Part shown: piece by piece, positions 38,961 through 53,150 of the stretch
Position numbering within the stretch: position 1 is the stretch's first letter
Layout of the letters: every line of letters starts with the position of its first letter
NCBI GenBank assembly: GCA_949825025.1
Contig: OX463779.1
Coordinates: 32,000,359-32,064,358, forward strand
Source: Siphlonurus alternatus
Taxonomy: Eukaryota > Arthropoda > Insecta > Ephemeroptera > Siphlonuridae
DNA length: 64,000 nucleotides
Reading direction: 5' to 3'
Program-made: the position numbers and the translations under genes
Notes under the pieces: generated by a model
The model's database searches: none
What the model saw: only the letters and a program-made list of their open reading frames with translations
What the model was told of the DNA's origin: nothing

Positions 38961-41479
38961 CAGAGACATATATAACGTTAAACAATAAATATTTTGTCAT
39001 TACCCTAATTATTTTTACTGTACTTCTATTTTTACAGTTTAACAAATAGATAAATTTAAATAAACACTGTATTTTTTAAAAGTGTTTATTAGAATATACA
39101 AAAAAATTAAACATTTGATTTGGAGAAATTAATTCTAACTTTAAAAAAACTGAAGGATTTATAACTTTTAATGTGATAAGTTATCACAATATGTCTGTTA
39201 TCAATGATAACAGACTTACTAGTAAATGTACATTTAAGTTTTTTACTCTCTGCATATTACTTAGGTTTTTCTTCATGTTTTAGTGTAATATATTATTATA
39301 TTCCTAACTTATAGGGAAATTTAATGAAATTCAGAAGAATAGCCTCTCTATACATATCCATTCGTTAAAAAATATTTATAATTGTAATTTTATCAAACTT
39401 TAAAGGACTTATAATTACATTGTATATTTATTTTTATAAATATTGATTTTTATCTTTTAGGTACTCATAACATTTGTGTAGTTGTTAGTACTAATTTGAT
39501 AAATTTACAAATATTATAATAATAAATTGATGGCAAAATTTTTGATTAAAAAACAAAACATGTACTTGAATCGCTGTGAGCCAGACAAAAAAAGGCTAAA
39601 AATATTTGTGTATGTAATTCATATTGAAAACAATAAATCAAATTATTAATATTTATAATATACGATAATAAACATATATAAAACTAACATGTAGTATTAT
39701 ATAATAATTTAAAATATTCTTATGTAATTAATGAATCATAAAAAAATGTGAAGTTTATTAAAAAAAAATGTTAAATTAGTTTGACCATTGCATTATAAAG
39801 TTGCAATGTTATAAATAATAAAATATAGCTACACAATTAATTTTCTCATATATAACATTTGTGACCTGACTTTTTTTTAATAATTAACTTTTTATAACAA
39901 GCCATAATTTTGCTCCTCGCGGTTGCACCACTTGCATAAAGTGTCATTCTCACACTGTGAATCATGCATGATAAAGCCCCTACTCGTTATAAAAACAGTT
40001 GCCTCACAACATAGATAGAAATTCTCCACTTTCTTGCGGTGCTGCAGCACTTCACCTACATTTGCTTAAACGACGAGAAATATGGCATTATATTGATGTA
40101 GAAAAATTTGTACTTGTTTCAGCAAAAAAAATAAAAAATAATAGTAATAATAATAATAAAAAAAAGTAGATGTATTATATATGTATTAAGGATAGTAGCC
40201 ATCATGCACTTTTGTGATTTTATATTTTCGTATCCAATGTACTCTTACGTACGCTTTTACAATCTGTTTCTTTTTTTTTTTTCTTTTTTTTTTTTTTGTC
40301 TTTTTGTTTTTTAAGTTTGACACCACGTAAATGGTATAAAATGCTGTATAGTGAATGTTTAATAAATATATAAATAAAAATAGTGCCTTCGCGGTGCTTT
40401 GGTTCTATCCCCACCCAGTTCTATTATATCTTGTATGTACTGCAATGTGGTGAAATAATTAAATAAAATATATTTAATGCAATAATTTAAATCTGTTCCT
40501 CAGCATTTTTTTAAACACTGTATTGAAACAAATAAACAAAATCAACTCAAAATAAAAAAATGCTGGTAGCATTATAAAATATATAATAAATATATATATA
40601 AAGAAAACTTTATTTGTATAATATTGTAACTGCATGTATTTTTCCCATTCCTATCTACATACGAATATCATATTATTATAATTCATAGACACATTTTTGT
40701 ATACATTATATAAATTGAATGTATATAACTAGTCCTATATACAGAATTGTTGTTAAATTTTAAATACACTTGTACATTATCATAATAATATATTTATTGA
40801 AAAATGCAATAGGATCAATAATTTATTTAAATTTAGTATTTATATGCAACATATTTAATGGCTTATAATCAAATTACGATTATTGTTCTGTTCATTCATT
40901 TACTTACATTATATATTATATAATGAACGTAGTAATAAACATATAAGCCATTACCTGTTATACAGTTTCTATAACTTAAATTTAAATTCTCGAGATCTAT
41001 AAATTTATTGCTAGGCTGCTTCTGAATTCTCCCATTTAAAACTCGTGTAACAAGTCTTTGAGACAAATTAAAATAATAAAAACAGTTTCCACGTTCTCTT
41101 TACAGTACTTGTTCAAATTTACATACGACTTCATTTTGTTCAAACAACTGTTATACAGTACTCTACATATTATACATTTTTTGAAGTCTTTTAAAGTCGG
41201 ATCTATAATAATAATTAATACTTCTTGTTAAAGACTATAATTATATTTTAATAACTCGTTAATATGTGGTGGTTGTAAAATATATTAAATGAATGTAGTA
41301 ATTTACAACCTTATATAGTTAAAATGAGACGATGGACAGCTCGTACAACGTTAAAGTTGAATCCAGTTTGCTCTTTGTACCTGCCAGATTTAAATATGAA
41401 CTAGTTTCTGCTGTGCAGCAAAGGTATGCATGTGGCCTAATACTTAAAGTAAAAAAAAAATAAATAAATAAATAAAATA
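38961..41479. other. AT-rich span with paired GATA palindromes
   Basis: Apart from two adjacent palindromes at 39173-39215 and a T/TC tract near 40267-40298, no feature is seen. The 40380-40430 patch (GGTTCTATCCCCACC) hints at a Pol III box B but lacks a partner box A. Confidence 0.4.
39173..39215. promoter_or_regulatory. Two adjacent GATA-containing palindromes
   Basis: GTGATAA-G-TTATCAC (39173-39187) is followed 5 bases later by GTCTGTTATCA (39193-39203), an A, and TGATAACAGAC (39205-39215). Both are perfect inverted repeats, giving four GATAA half-sites. Could bind GATA factors or simply be local snap-back sequence. Confidence 0.35.
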
Positions 41480-41733
41480 CATTACAATACAATACAATAC
41501 AATACAATACAATACAATACAATACAATACAATACAATACAATACAATACAATACAATACAATACAATACAATACAATACAATACAATACAATACAATAC
41601 AATACAATACAATACAATACAATACAATACAATACAATACAATACAATACAATACAATACAATACAATACAATACAATACAATACAATACAATACAATAC
41701 AATACAATACAATACAATACAATACAATACAAT
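41480..41733. repeat. (AATAC)n pentanucleotide satellite
   Basis: About 50 near-perfect copies of a 5-base unit. Long minus-strand ORFs of repeated Tyr-Cys-Ile-Val-Leu come from the absence of stops in all frames and are not genes. Confidence 0.98.
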
Positions 41734-41791
41734 CGTTTCAAATTTAATGAACGCACCATTCACATTCTTTTTATGACAATTCTTAATTTAA

Positions 41792-41930
41792 TAGGCACGA
41801 TTCACCGAGAAGTTATACAGAAAGTTATCCAGCTTTTCACTAAACGTGGTTAGTGTCATTGATTTGAAATGGCACTATATAAACGTAGTTAGTGAGAAAC
41901 CTGAATAATTTCTTTCATGAATGACACCTA
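41792..41930. mobile_element. GATTCACGAA-family MITE, diverged copy
   Basis: TAGGCACGATTCACCGAGAA and TTTCATGAATGACACCTA are the ends. The inner pair ACTAAACGTGGTTAGTG / AACGTAGTTAGTGAGAAACC flanks ATTGATTTGAAATGG. About 139 bases, non-coding. Confidence 0.7.
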
Positions 41931-42025
41931 ATATATTTTTAACATGTGCATAAATAATATGTTCACTCCATTCGAATAAAAATTTCCAATTCGGTCATGT
42001 TAAAATATAGACGGATTTACTTGTA

Positions 42026-42200
42026 CATACTCATGGTCAAAAATATTTGGACACTTCACATGATGGGGTGTTTAATCAGTTTAATAAATTGACTTATCTG
42101 ACCGTGATGTCAGAGTTCAGTTGAGGTGTCTCACAATCAAGTCTACCTGGACACAATAATAGGCAGCATATTTGTTAATCACGGAGACTGAATTATTGAT
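42026..42200. mobile_element. Possible Tc1/mariner end remnant
   Basis: TGGTCAAAAATATTTGGACA resembles the conserved terminal repeats of Tc1-like transposons (GGCCAAAA-T-TTTGGACA type). No second end or transposase remains nearby. Weak. Confidence 0.3.
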
Positions 42201-43704
42201 GGCTACTGTGACTCTCGTACAAATCAAAGTCATTTTTATCTTAATTACAAACAAACGTATTTTAAATTTTCTTCTAACGATATGTCTCAGTCTTATTGAC
42301 TAGAACTGTTTTGTTTTTTCCTATTTCTTCAGAGCACGTACTTCACTAATTCCACGTAAAAATATTTTCCAGACGTAAAAAAAAAAAAAAAAAAAAACAC
42401 TTGTAAGGTTTCATTTTGCTTCAACCATGTAATATCCAGCAACTTCGATGGAAACTGCCCAATAGAAAATGCGATCTCTCTTCTCTTTTCAGACTTCACC
42501 TGAGCTTTAGCAGGAAGGAAGGGAGAGAAACTGAGCGATGCCAGAGCGTTCGTAGAGCCCTTCTTACATGCCACCGTCATTCAGCTTAAATATTTACTCA
42601 CAAAATAAGAACGAACGACTCCTCTCGACATAAAACATTTTTTCTCTTTCATATTAAATCAAATATATGTTTTCTTATATAAACCTTACATTTGTAAGAT
42701 TTATATGTTACATAGTAGCAAATAATAAATTGAAATGAAATAAAAAAAATATCTTGACTTTGTTTTATAAAAATATAAAATAAATCCAGAAATGTTAAAT
42801 AAAAAAATAAGCATTATGAAGTTTCATATAAAATAATACAACAGTAGTGAAGTAAGAATTGAAAAAAATATGAGGTATTTTTTTAAATCACTGATTTTTT
42901 TCAATGCTTACTACAGAATAATTGTAATTGTTGCATTATTTCCGTATTGCAACAAAATAAAAATATTACATTATATTTTATGAATCGGATTTCAATACTC
43001 ATTTTAGTTAATAAATATTTAGAAGCTTGCCTGATAAAACGTCCCCCCTATTTTTCCTGTAATTATCCAAATAAAACCTGCAGTGATTGAAGAATCCCCC
43101 AGCATCTCCATTACATGAAATCTCTCGAATTTCACCCACGTTATATTTCCAATGAGTTTATTAATAGCAAAATTTCATGATGAAATAATTCCCTGAATGT
43201 TTGCTACGCAAATTCAAACAAAGTATAGTTGTATAGAGCATTAAATATAGATACGAACAACAAAGATTTTATCACACTAATTAATAATTATACTTATTGT
43301 AGTAATTGTATTCTGTTACATTAAAGGTCAAAAATTAAAAAAAGATGAAACGTTGGTGGGAAGCAGCCCACACATACACCCTTGTAAGTATATATTACAA
43401 TTTTTTAATCGAAAATTATTGCACTAAGATATATATTTACCTAAGAGTTAAAAAATAAATAAATTGTTAATATTTTATATTTAATAATTTCCCATTTACC
43501 ATAAATTAACCCAATATATATAATTTCAATTATAACATACCATATTGTTTATGTTTCAATTTTTGTTGTTATTATCAAACCATTGTTATGCAATTAGGTA
43601 CTTATATTTACTTATTACGTTCTAAATATAACCGAAACCTTCTAAAACCCTAAACTTCTTCGTTACGTAATGGGCTCATAGGGGACCCTAGCATCTCATC
43701 ATTT
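42201..43704. other. AT-rich span, nothing recognised
   Basis: An A tract at about 42378-42397. A GC-richer patch at 42420-42580 encodes an 83-codon minus ORF without recognisable motifs. Confidence 0.45.
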
Positions 43705-43835
43705 ACCTGTGACTGAGGGAAAATTGGAAACCTCAGTCATGATGAACACTATGAACCGAAAGTGCAATGGTCCAAAGTAAAGGAGACAATATAGTGGAAA
43801 GTGCAATGAGTTACCCAAAAAATAGGAGAAAGCGT
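43705..43835. repeat. Dispersed repeat, copy B
   Basis: Counterpart of 28555-28700, beginning CTGTGACTGAGGGAAA and continuing with AAAGTGCAATGGTCCAAA and GAAAGTGCAATGAGTTA. Confidence 0.55.
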
Positions 43836-46800
43836 ATTTTTGTTGCGTATTATTACTAACTACGCACAGCTTTATGTTTATGTTGTTCTTACCAACTAAA
43901 AAAATTACAAATTTGTGTCACTTTGTCTCTTGGAGTTACAGATTCAGGCAATTTAGCTAGAATAATTAAAGTTCTAGCTTTACTGAAGAAAATTTGCTTC
44001 ATTGGCCAAAAATATGAAAAACTATTATTTGTTTTCGTTGTTAAAACACAACTTCAAAACAAAACTAATATTTTATTTTTAATTTGACCTTTAGAAGAAC
44101 CTTCAAAGTATAAATCCATACAAACATAGTCGTATAATGTTGACTTGGCAACGTAAAATAGCATAAAATATTTCAAGCACCTGTTTACGCTGTGTATATA
44201 CGCTGAGAATAAGCTTGGGGCTTAATACAGAACAGCGGGTCTAGTTTTACTGTGATGTGATAGTCAAAATTTGGCTTATTGTCTTGAATTTATAATAAAA
44301 CAAATGCCTCGAGTCGTTTGCTTGTGATAAAAGTTGAAGATCTTGTCGAGATTCACGGGAACTACGAAAAAAAAATTAATAAGTAAGAAAAATGAAGAAA
44401 GGATATTGCATTTTCAAGGAAAAGCTAATATTTTGACAGCTGTTTAGTGAGAAAAATATTATACTACAGAATAAAACAACACATTTTTGTTTCTTAAAAT
44501 TAAAGAGAGCTCCCAAATTGACAGGAGCTGCATATTTTTTTTTTTTTAGCTTGAAGAACAGCGCGAGCTCAAGAAAATATAGGAGAGACACGCCCACTTT
44601 TCAGATCACCAGAAGCTCTTATAGTTTTCATACCATCTTAATTTTGATAAAAATATCTTAACTTTGTAGTTTTTCAACCAAGAAACTTCATGATTTGCAT
44701 GGTAAATAATTTTAATAATACATTCACAATTAATATTATAGAATAACTTTACTCTCAAACTGTTAACATATATCCTTAAACAAAGTGCAATGACATTCAA
44801 CCCTTGGGATCGAAGTAACAAACTGCATAAGGAAAGAGATGCTTTTGCAACTGTTGCTGAACTTGTGCATATACGAGCGACATGAACTACTCAAGATTCA
44901 AGACAACTTCTTGCTCAATGAAATGTCTTGTAAGTACAATTTATAGTTCTGGCAACAGAAGGAAATATATTACATTATATGACTCAAATATAACGTGATA
45001 TTATTATATTTCATACTAGTAGCATTGCTTTAATAAAACATTAAAAGTGCATTTTTATAATGATTTATATTTTATATCTTCTGCATAATGAGTTTTATCT
45101 TTGTTTCAAGGAAAAATACAGCTTTTGACAACACTGCCATTTCTAGTTAACATATATTTAAACTACTTTTTAACTTATGGTTCAAGTTTTGATATATCAC
45201 GTCTTGTCAGATTAGTTAAGATCAAATTTAAGCTTTAATTCTATATAAGACAAGTGAGTGGGTTTTATTATATACGTCCCAAAGCACTGTTGTGTCCCTT
45301 ACGTGTCAAATAGACCTGAATTTTAGGGTTCACATTATATACTGCAGTAGTGGCCATATTAGAGGGTCCCCAAGGGTAGATGTTAAATAAAGTGGGACGC
45401 AAGAGTCTGACGTAAGAGCTACCTGTCAAAAAATCGTTATTAAAAAAATAGCAACTTTTTCATATTTTTTTAATTAAAAGTTGTCTTCTTTTCACACAGT
45501 AGTTATAATTACTTATAATTAACTCTAGGGGATATCTTGCAACCATCTTTTAAATAAATTGCACAGAAAATTTTTGTTTATAATTATTTTTACATGGATA
45601 TATTTAATGAAAAATATGTAAAAAATTGAAACTTTTTTTAATTACTACAAACTTCTCAAGAGATTGCATGTGATCTGAAATATTTCCTCAGTAATACAAT
45701 AAAATTATTGCCCATGAAAATTTGTGGGATTTGGGCATAATTTACTTCTGCAATTTCTCGCTCCGTTAATTCAATGTATCAGTAATTTTTGATTATATAT
45801 CTAGCACCATGTATAGTACGGTATATATTGAGTTCTAGTGTACACACAATACGTACTGTACATATATATATACATGATAATATATGGTATACTCATATCA
45901 TACACTTCAATTTCGATAGAAGATTTGCGATATGATTAAACTCCCTACTACTGTTGCTTCATGATTGCTAAATTTATCGATACATAAAAATATCGGACAT
46001 ATATAACATGTAACATTAAAAAAATATTTTCTTAAATTACAACTTCAATAAAAAATATACTGCAGATGATGGAAATTACATCTGCAGAATTTAACTGTAC
46101 AATTGCTCTGCTGTACAATATATTCAGTCACGTAAATTCAATTGTTTAAGGGGCGGTGACCTCAGTTTAAAGGTATATAAAATTCTATGGAGCAATATTA
46201 CATTTATAAAGAATATTGATGAATAAATTCACTTGGGTCTTATAAAACATATTTATCTTTTCAAGTTACTACTTCCTATCTTGTAACTGTAATAAAAATT
46301 GCGTCTGTTGAATAAAATAGAGTGAGAAAAAGAAAGCAGAGAGAGGGAGAAAAGATAGGGTAGTATAGAATGTAAATTTCTTGTTTAACAAAAAAATAAC
46401 TTGAAATGAGCAATTCCTGGATTTTAGAAAATTAAAGAGATGTACGAGAATCATTTGTTATCTCCAAGAGAGAGAGAGATAACAAAAAAGGATGAAGAAA
46501 CATTTTTAACTTCTAACAGAAATACAGTTGATATTTAAACAATGTTTAAAGCTCTATTTCTTTGATTACATTAACACTCTTTTTATGTAAAAAGAAAAGC
46601 AAAATTTTAATTTAAAATATGAATAAATTTATAAAAAAAAGCAATAGCTTTTGTTAATGTGTTGATTTTTTTTTTATGAATACTCCATAAATTATTCCTA
46701 TATATTAAATACTGTATTTATGAATAGCACCGTGATTGCACTTATGATTTATAAAGATATATATCATCTCTCTAATTGAGTTTTATATTTTACTTTTTTT

Positions 46801-49800
46801 TTTTTTTTTAGATTCCATGTAAAAAACACATATATATTTCCTTGCCAATTGAAATTTTATTATTTATGTTGTTGATATTTTTTTATCATAGCTGTGAAGT
46901 GAATTTTTTAAAGCCATTTTAATTTTTTTACAATTATGTCAGGGGCAAAAGATATATGGTCTGTTAATTGTAAACAAATTATTTCATTTGTTTACTATTT
47001 TTACTAACAATAAAATTTTAATGGTGAAAACAAACTTTTTTGTAAATAATTATAATATTTTATCTCATGCAAATCTGTATCATTGCAAATTATTTCTGTT
47101 GTGTTTTTTTTTTTTTTTTTTTTTCAACTCTACTGCGTAGTTTTTTCACGTTAATATATTGTATTTATTTTGTTTATATGATTTCAGTACAGACTTCCTA
47201 GTACTAACATATTTGTTTGTTCCATTCAGTGATGATCAATACATTTTTGAGTGTTGATTTCTCTCTGACATTGCTTTATAAATTTTAGGTTCGGAGAATT
47301 AATAAACTTTCAGACATTTTTTTTTTACCCAATTCTAATAACCCTCGATCCAATTCCTACGATGCTGTTTCATATCTATTGAAAAAGGGAAAAGTTTTTA
47401 TTGTTTACTAAATCTCAAAGCAATTTTTTTTAATTATTTTGTATATTTATATTGAGTTTAAAAATAGAAATGCCGAATAGATATTTTTTGAAAAAAGCTG
47501 TAGAAAAATGAGCAGAGAGTTCTTTAACTGTAACTGTTCTTTTAGGCTACAATTTTATCACAATATCTGACTTTGTTATTTAAATAAAGATAAGAATATT
47601 ATAATGTGATTAAAATTATGATGAAATTGCTTTTTTTTTTCTTGAGTAGGAGAGTTTTTAAAATAATTATAGCCCTTTTTTTTCTTTTTTTTTTTTGCTG
47701 TTAAATATTCATCTAAAAAATTGTATTTTATTATAAAGTTTTGAATAAATTGAATATATATTGTATATATAGTGAACAGTGTTTGATACATGAAACATTT
47801 ATTTTCTCCAACATGAAATTGGAGCTAATATAAGAAGAGGGATAAAATTTAACATTCTTTACATGAGGGTGTCTGATTCTCTCCCTTGCAGAGCTGTTCG
47901 CCAATGTTGTTCCCTCTTTTGGGGCACAGCCAAAATATCAAATGAATATAACAAATTTCTACATAATATAGTTATTACAGTAAAATGTGATATTTTAATA
48001 TTGTAAGAGTACTGTGGAGTTTAATAATCTGCTGTGAGTGTAACACAAATAAAATTATTTCTACATTTGTCTAATTACCTACATGTTTATTACCATGTTC
48101 ATTTCTTAATTATATTATGTTACATGTAATAGAAGGTTATAATATTAGTAGAAATTATAAGTGTGTTCGTAATTATAAGTGACTTAATTTCAACTCTCTT
48201 AGCTGCTTGAAAATTTCTTCAAAACCTGCAAACAATATTAATTAATAGTTTTTAACAATAATTTAATTGTAGTTTTTTTTTATGTTTCTGAGAATTTTTG
48301 GATGAGAAAATATTTTTTTGTTTTCAGAGAATATAAATAAAATGTTGAAAGATACATGCTATATATTATATTACATATTTAATTGAACTACTTCAGCAGT
48401 AAATTTAATACTAAATTACAGTACGATTTAAAAAGTATAATTTGATACTATAGAAATAAGCTTTCACAATTATATAGGATAATGTACATTTATTTTTATC
48501 TCTCGGTGACCATTTGAAACAATTTTTAATGATTTCCTTAGCTGCAAATTTATAGTGAATAACGTATATGTTGAACAATACAAGAATGTGTTTATGCTTC
48601 TAGGAACAAAACTCAGTGACGTAAAAATTTTTTTTTTTAATTATATATTTCAAATTATTTACTTTTGTTAAACCATAAAATTACATTTTACCCAATAAAT
48701 AATTTATAAACAAAATTTAATAAAACAGAATGAATTCATATATTAAATAATATTTAATATATATTTGACATGAAACATAAGTAAATTAAAACGTAAAATA
48801 ATGCTATATTTTAATAACACTTGTGTAGTATATACATATATAAAAAAAAGTAGAGTTGATATTAAAATCAATAAAGCTGGTTGCTTATGATAGCGGAAGC
48901 GGTGAACGGTTGTTGGTAACATTGCCGAGAGGGAAAGGGTTACATTGTGTAATCTATTGGGCTCTAGTGTAAAAGGGGGTAGCACAGATTGTGTCACGCG
49001 TACGTTATATACCGCAATACTAGCAAGATAACTAGCCGGCCAACCCAGTCGTCTTTACGTGGTCTTATGTCTCTCAGGAGGCTTTTCTTCTGAGTTACTC
49101 GATGCCACTGCAGCGAAGTTCTCTCTCTTACTCTCACTTTCTCTCTCTATCCTCTTTGCTCCTCTCTGTCTCTCTTTTCGTCTCTATACACTCTTCTATT
49201 CCCCCCTTCCTCCTCCCCTGACACAGTGGAGGCACGGCAGAGAAGCAGCAGTTTTGTTCCACTAACAAAATAGCACTGACGTAAAGCATTATACAACACA
49301 ACCACACAAGTACTTATACTACCTTTTTAATTTAAAATAATAAATTAACCAAAATAGAAATTCTTAGTCTAACAATATATATGTATATTTAACTTCTTCA
49401 CTTTAGGTTGTAATTTCCCCTTGAGAATAAGAAGTTATTTCTATAATAATAAATTAAAGTTAATTACCTTAAAATGTGTATAATAGCTTCAAATTTATTT
49501 TTAAGTAATATATTTTTTTTAAAATGTAATTTATAATTAAATAAATTAAAGAAAAACAACATGTAATACATAAATAATTAGTCTAATTTAAATAATAACT
49601 TTTATTTAATTGTTTCACATTAGTTCTTTAAATTTCACTGTAGATTATACTCACATTCAGATTTTTCTCTTCAAATTAATACCAGTTGGAAGTATTACAT
49701 TCTTTTATTTAAAAACAAAAATGTATCAAAGCTTCTTGTTTTGTTTTAGGAAAAGCAAGGAATAATAATTTGTTTGAACAGCCTGCATGTTATACGAGAA

Positions 49801-50391
49801 ATTACATTCCCTTATTGAGGTAAATTATGTATTTTTGTTTTGTATATTAAATTACGTTGTTTGTTCATCTGCTTCTAGCTATGTGTTTTGATAGCAAAGA
49901 AACATAGACAACCAATTCTCTGTTTTCGTTGCAAGAATAATGTTTCTATGACGCCACTGGCATGAAATATTATTTTATTCTAAAATCTTCTAAAATTTCA
50001 AAATTATATTGCTTGTTTCATTTTATTAACTTTTAGAAATTATATAACGTTCTTCAATTTTTTGTTGTTTCAAATTTTTAAACTCCAATCAAGTACTACT
50101 TGAAATTTTAGCATTTAACAAATTAAACTTCATTAAAAAATAGCCGATTTTGTCTTTGTTTTAAATAATAATGATGCTATAAAATTAATATTAAAAAAAA
50201 TCTTTCTGATACACCTCATTAGGCATTCATTTGTTCAATATTTTGTTTTTTTAAGTGAACTAATTACAGAATGTAAAAAAAAAAATTAAATAGAAAAGTT
50301 CTAATTAAAAGCAAACTTGAAAAAAAATCTCACTCTTTGTTCTTTATAGCTTGTTAATTGCCTCCACTCCAAGGCGTTGAAGTATGCGAAA

Positions 50392-50425
<34 letters not shown>

Positions 50426-50540
50426 TATCAAGTGTTAAATGTCTAAATCTAATTTTGCATTCAATTGTTTTACTACGTCAATTACGAGACTGAAGTGAAC
50501 ATGCGGTGTTATTGAGAACAATATACTCACATTGTTCAAA
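43836..50540. other. Long AT-rich span with few features
   Basis: T tracts occur at about 46797-46812, 47105-47124 and 50393-50424. Islands at 44510-44610, 45290-45430, 47870-47930, 48880-49040 and 49050-49260 are less AT-rich; the last has CT-rich sequence and a 68-codon ORF (49059-49265) without motifs. No gene is claimed. Confidence 0.4.
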
Positions 50541-52504
50541 TACACTCAGAAAATATTTAAAGCAAATATCCTAAAAAGCAACACATTTACTGTGTTGTTT
50601 TTGTACCTCAAAGGAAAAATCCTTAAATCTTACACACACGGGAGTTTAGAGCTCAACACATCAAGATGTTTAAATTTTTACACATTTAGTGTGTTGGATT
50701 CTAAATTTTTGAGCGTAAGATCCAACACCCCTTGAGCGTAAAGTTCTACACAGAGCTGCATAAAATGTTACACACTTGGTGTAAGATTCTACGCCCCAAG
50801 AGTGTAGGCTGCTAAGCTTTTTGTGTGTAGCTTTCTACGCACCTAGTGTTTAGTTTTCTAAGCTTTTGTGCGTAGCTTTCTACGCACCTGCAGTGTAGGG
50901 TTTTATGATTTTATATATTTTAGTATTATACTATAGCTATGTCTCTTAACTTTTCGAAGACTTATAAGTGTATACGATAGCATAATATATTGAATATTAT
51001 AAATTAAAATACATCTTCTAATTTTTAGCTACCTAATTATTATTCGAATTATTATTTATTCCTCTTATATTTATAATTTTCTTCAGTATTTTTTAAAACA
51101 ACTTCTATCCTCCTAAGTATCCTAAAATTAAAAAATAGTTATAATAAATTATACTATGATAATTGTGTATTTGCTTAAAAAAAGGTGGTTTCATGGATAA
51201 AATATAATTAAAATTTACATTTTTTTTTTATAAATGCAATTTTTTTATTACTTAAGAACACAGATATCACATGATTAAAAAAAATGATGATGCAAGTAAC
51301 AAAAAAGTAGATTATATTAAACAAAAACTTTTTGTGCAGTTCTATAGTTCAATAGGGAGACAAATTTCGTACGCACTTTAATAACCATTTGTAGGTGTAC
51401 ATATATATTAATATATTTTAGACAATATTTCTTGAAACACTCATTAATACAACGGCACATAAATTGATGCTGAAAGCATTCTTGCACATATTGCACTAAA
51501 ATACTCGAGTTTTTATTGAGTTTTCAGTGCACACAATGTTATGCCATGGCGACTCCCCGGCTTCTTGCCCGCGCCTAGCTAAACGAACGTTTAATCAAAT
51601 CTACAGTTTCAATACACTGCTACACACTCGCACACTTCACACACTATTGTCGCATTATCTAAAACTCGATTACAACATGCACTTACATTCACAAGTAAAA
51701 TATTAAAAAATTTAAACTATCACGAAACGAAAACCTCATCAAATCCAGATATTGATGAACTAACACACAAGCGAGCAAACACACAGCAAAGAACTTCAGA
51801 TCTAACGGTCGCAAATTCCTGTCTCTGATGACGCTGCGCGCATCCTTTGCGCAGATGTGTAACTGTGTAACTGTGTAGGACTTTAAACTGAAACAAAGTG
51901 TGTAAGATTTTAAGCACTACTGTGTTGATTCTTATACGTTTTATTCTAAAAAACAGCTTAACACATTTCGTGTGTTGCTCCTTAAGTTGCATGTGTAGGA
52001 TTTTAAAAGAAGGTGTGTAAGATTTTAAGCACCAATGTGTTGATTCTAATACGTTTTATTCTTAAGTCCATCTTAACACATTTCGTGTGTTGTTGTTTAA
52101 GATGCATGTGTAGGAAGTTAACTAGCTTGGTGTGTAAAACAACTTTTTAAACAGTTTTGTTGCTTAACTTTTACTCACCAAAGGTGTTGAGTTTTAAGAA
52201 CATAGTTTTACCTCTCTCGTTACACTCTTGTATACTGACTTTTTACACACTTTCATCTTAAAATCTTACACACTTTGGGCGTAGCCATACATCTTACACA
52301 CTTAATGTGTAGACTACTACTCATTGAAATCTTAACTTTTAATACCTTTGTGTTAGCTCTTACACATTTTGAAAACGCAACACACAATGCGTAAATTCTA
52401 ACACTTTTTGCTTAAGATCTAACACTTTTTTCGTTGGATTCTTAAGCAAAAAGTGTATAACCCGTCTTTACACATGTAAGTGTGTTGGGACTTTTCTGCG
52501 TGTA
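50541..52504. mobile_element. 1.96-kb element rich in TGTGTAAGAT subterminal words
   Basis: TACACTCAGAAAA begins the left end and TTTTCTGCGTGTA ends the right, approximately inverted. The outer about 370 bases (left) and 660 bases (right) are filled with degenerate words such as TGTGTAAGATTTTAAGCAC, ACACATTTAGTGTGTTG and TCTTACACACTT in both orientations. The middle (about 50910-51830) is mostly AT-rich, with a GC-richer patch near 51540-51600 and 51770-51870. No transposase ORF; the 90-codon minus ORF at 51720-51992 is unrecognised. Many short subterminal repeats are typical of hAT-like non-autonomous elements, but no target duplication was seen. Confidence 0.55.
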
Positions 52505-52926
52505 CCATAATATGCTGGAATAATTTCATAGTATTGCATTTCATGCCTCGTTTGTTTCATATACAATAAGTTAGCAATAACAATTGTTTTTGTAGTATGT
52601 TATAACAGTTGTGTGTATATATATCTATTATATTTTAATAATAACCTTTCAAATGTTTGTTGCAAATTGTTAAATAATTGGACATAATGAATTTCTTGTT
52701 TTTTTTTGAAAATTATTTGTATCTTTGTGAAGTAAATAAATCCCCATAGATCCATCTCCATGAAAAAAAAAAAAAAATGAATGCATATTACGAATATTTC
52801 AAGCATTAAATTGAGAATTTTACTGTAAAAGAATTTAAAGTTAATTTTAATTTATACAAAGTTAATTAAGATTTTAATAAAATAAAATTTTGATTCATCT
52901 AAATTTATTTCTGTCTAGTTTTTAGT
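52505..52926. other. AT-rich span, nothing recognised
   Basis: Short A/T tracts only. Confidence 0.45.
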
Positions 52927-53150
52927 AAGAAATTCCATCAGAAAGTCCTGAATGATGTCCTCAGTCACACTAAGAGAATTGTTGAAGAATTGCCACTTCG
53001 GTAAAAGAAATGTAGAAACTCAATGAATCTGAAAGTTATAAGTCACCTCCACCCACTGCCGTTTATGAAGCATTTTTTGTTCTTTTGAACAAGTGTTTTG
53101 AACTAGCTGAAAAGAAATTTGAAAAAAAAAGCTATACCTTACTCTTGTAA
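52927..53150 (+). pseudogene. Possible two-frame coding remnant, unknown product
   Basis: 52927-53004 reads 25 codons with protein-like content (KKFHQKVLNDVLSHTKRIVE) to a TAA. In another frame, 53016-53150 reads 44 codons (such as SPPPTAVYEAFFVLLNKCFE and LAEKKFEKKSYTLLL) to a TAA that overlaps an AATAAA (53150-53155 region). Adjacent coding-looking segments in different frames suggest a frameshifted retrocopy or gene relic. No family is recognised. Confidence 0.3.

Noticed and set aside
41319..41763. Long minus-strand ORFs of repeated Tyr-Cys-Ile-Val-Leu
   Set aside because: Produced by the AATAC pentanucleotide run, which has no stops in any minus frame; all three frames are open with the same peptide.
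49059..49265. 68-codon ORF in a CT-rich patch as a gene
   Set aside because: Composition follows the CT-rich tract; no domain, no clear splice or polyadenylation context.
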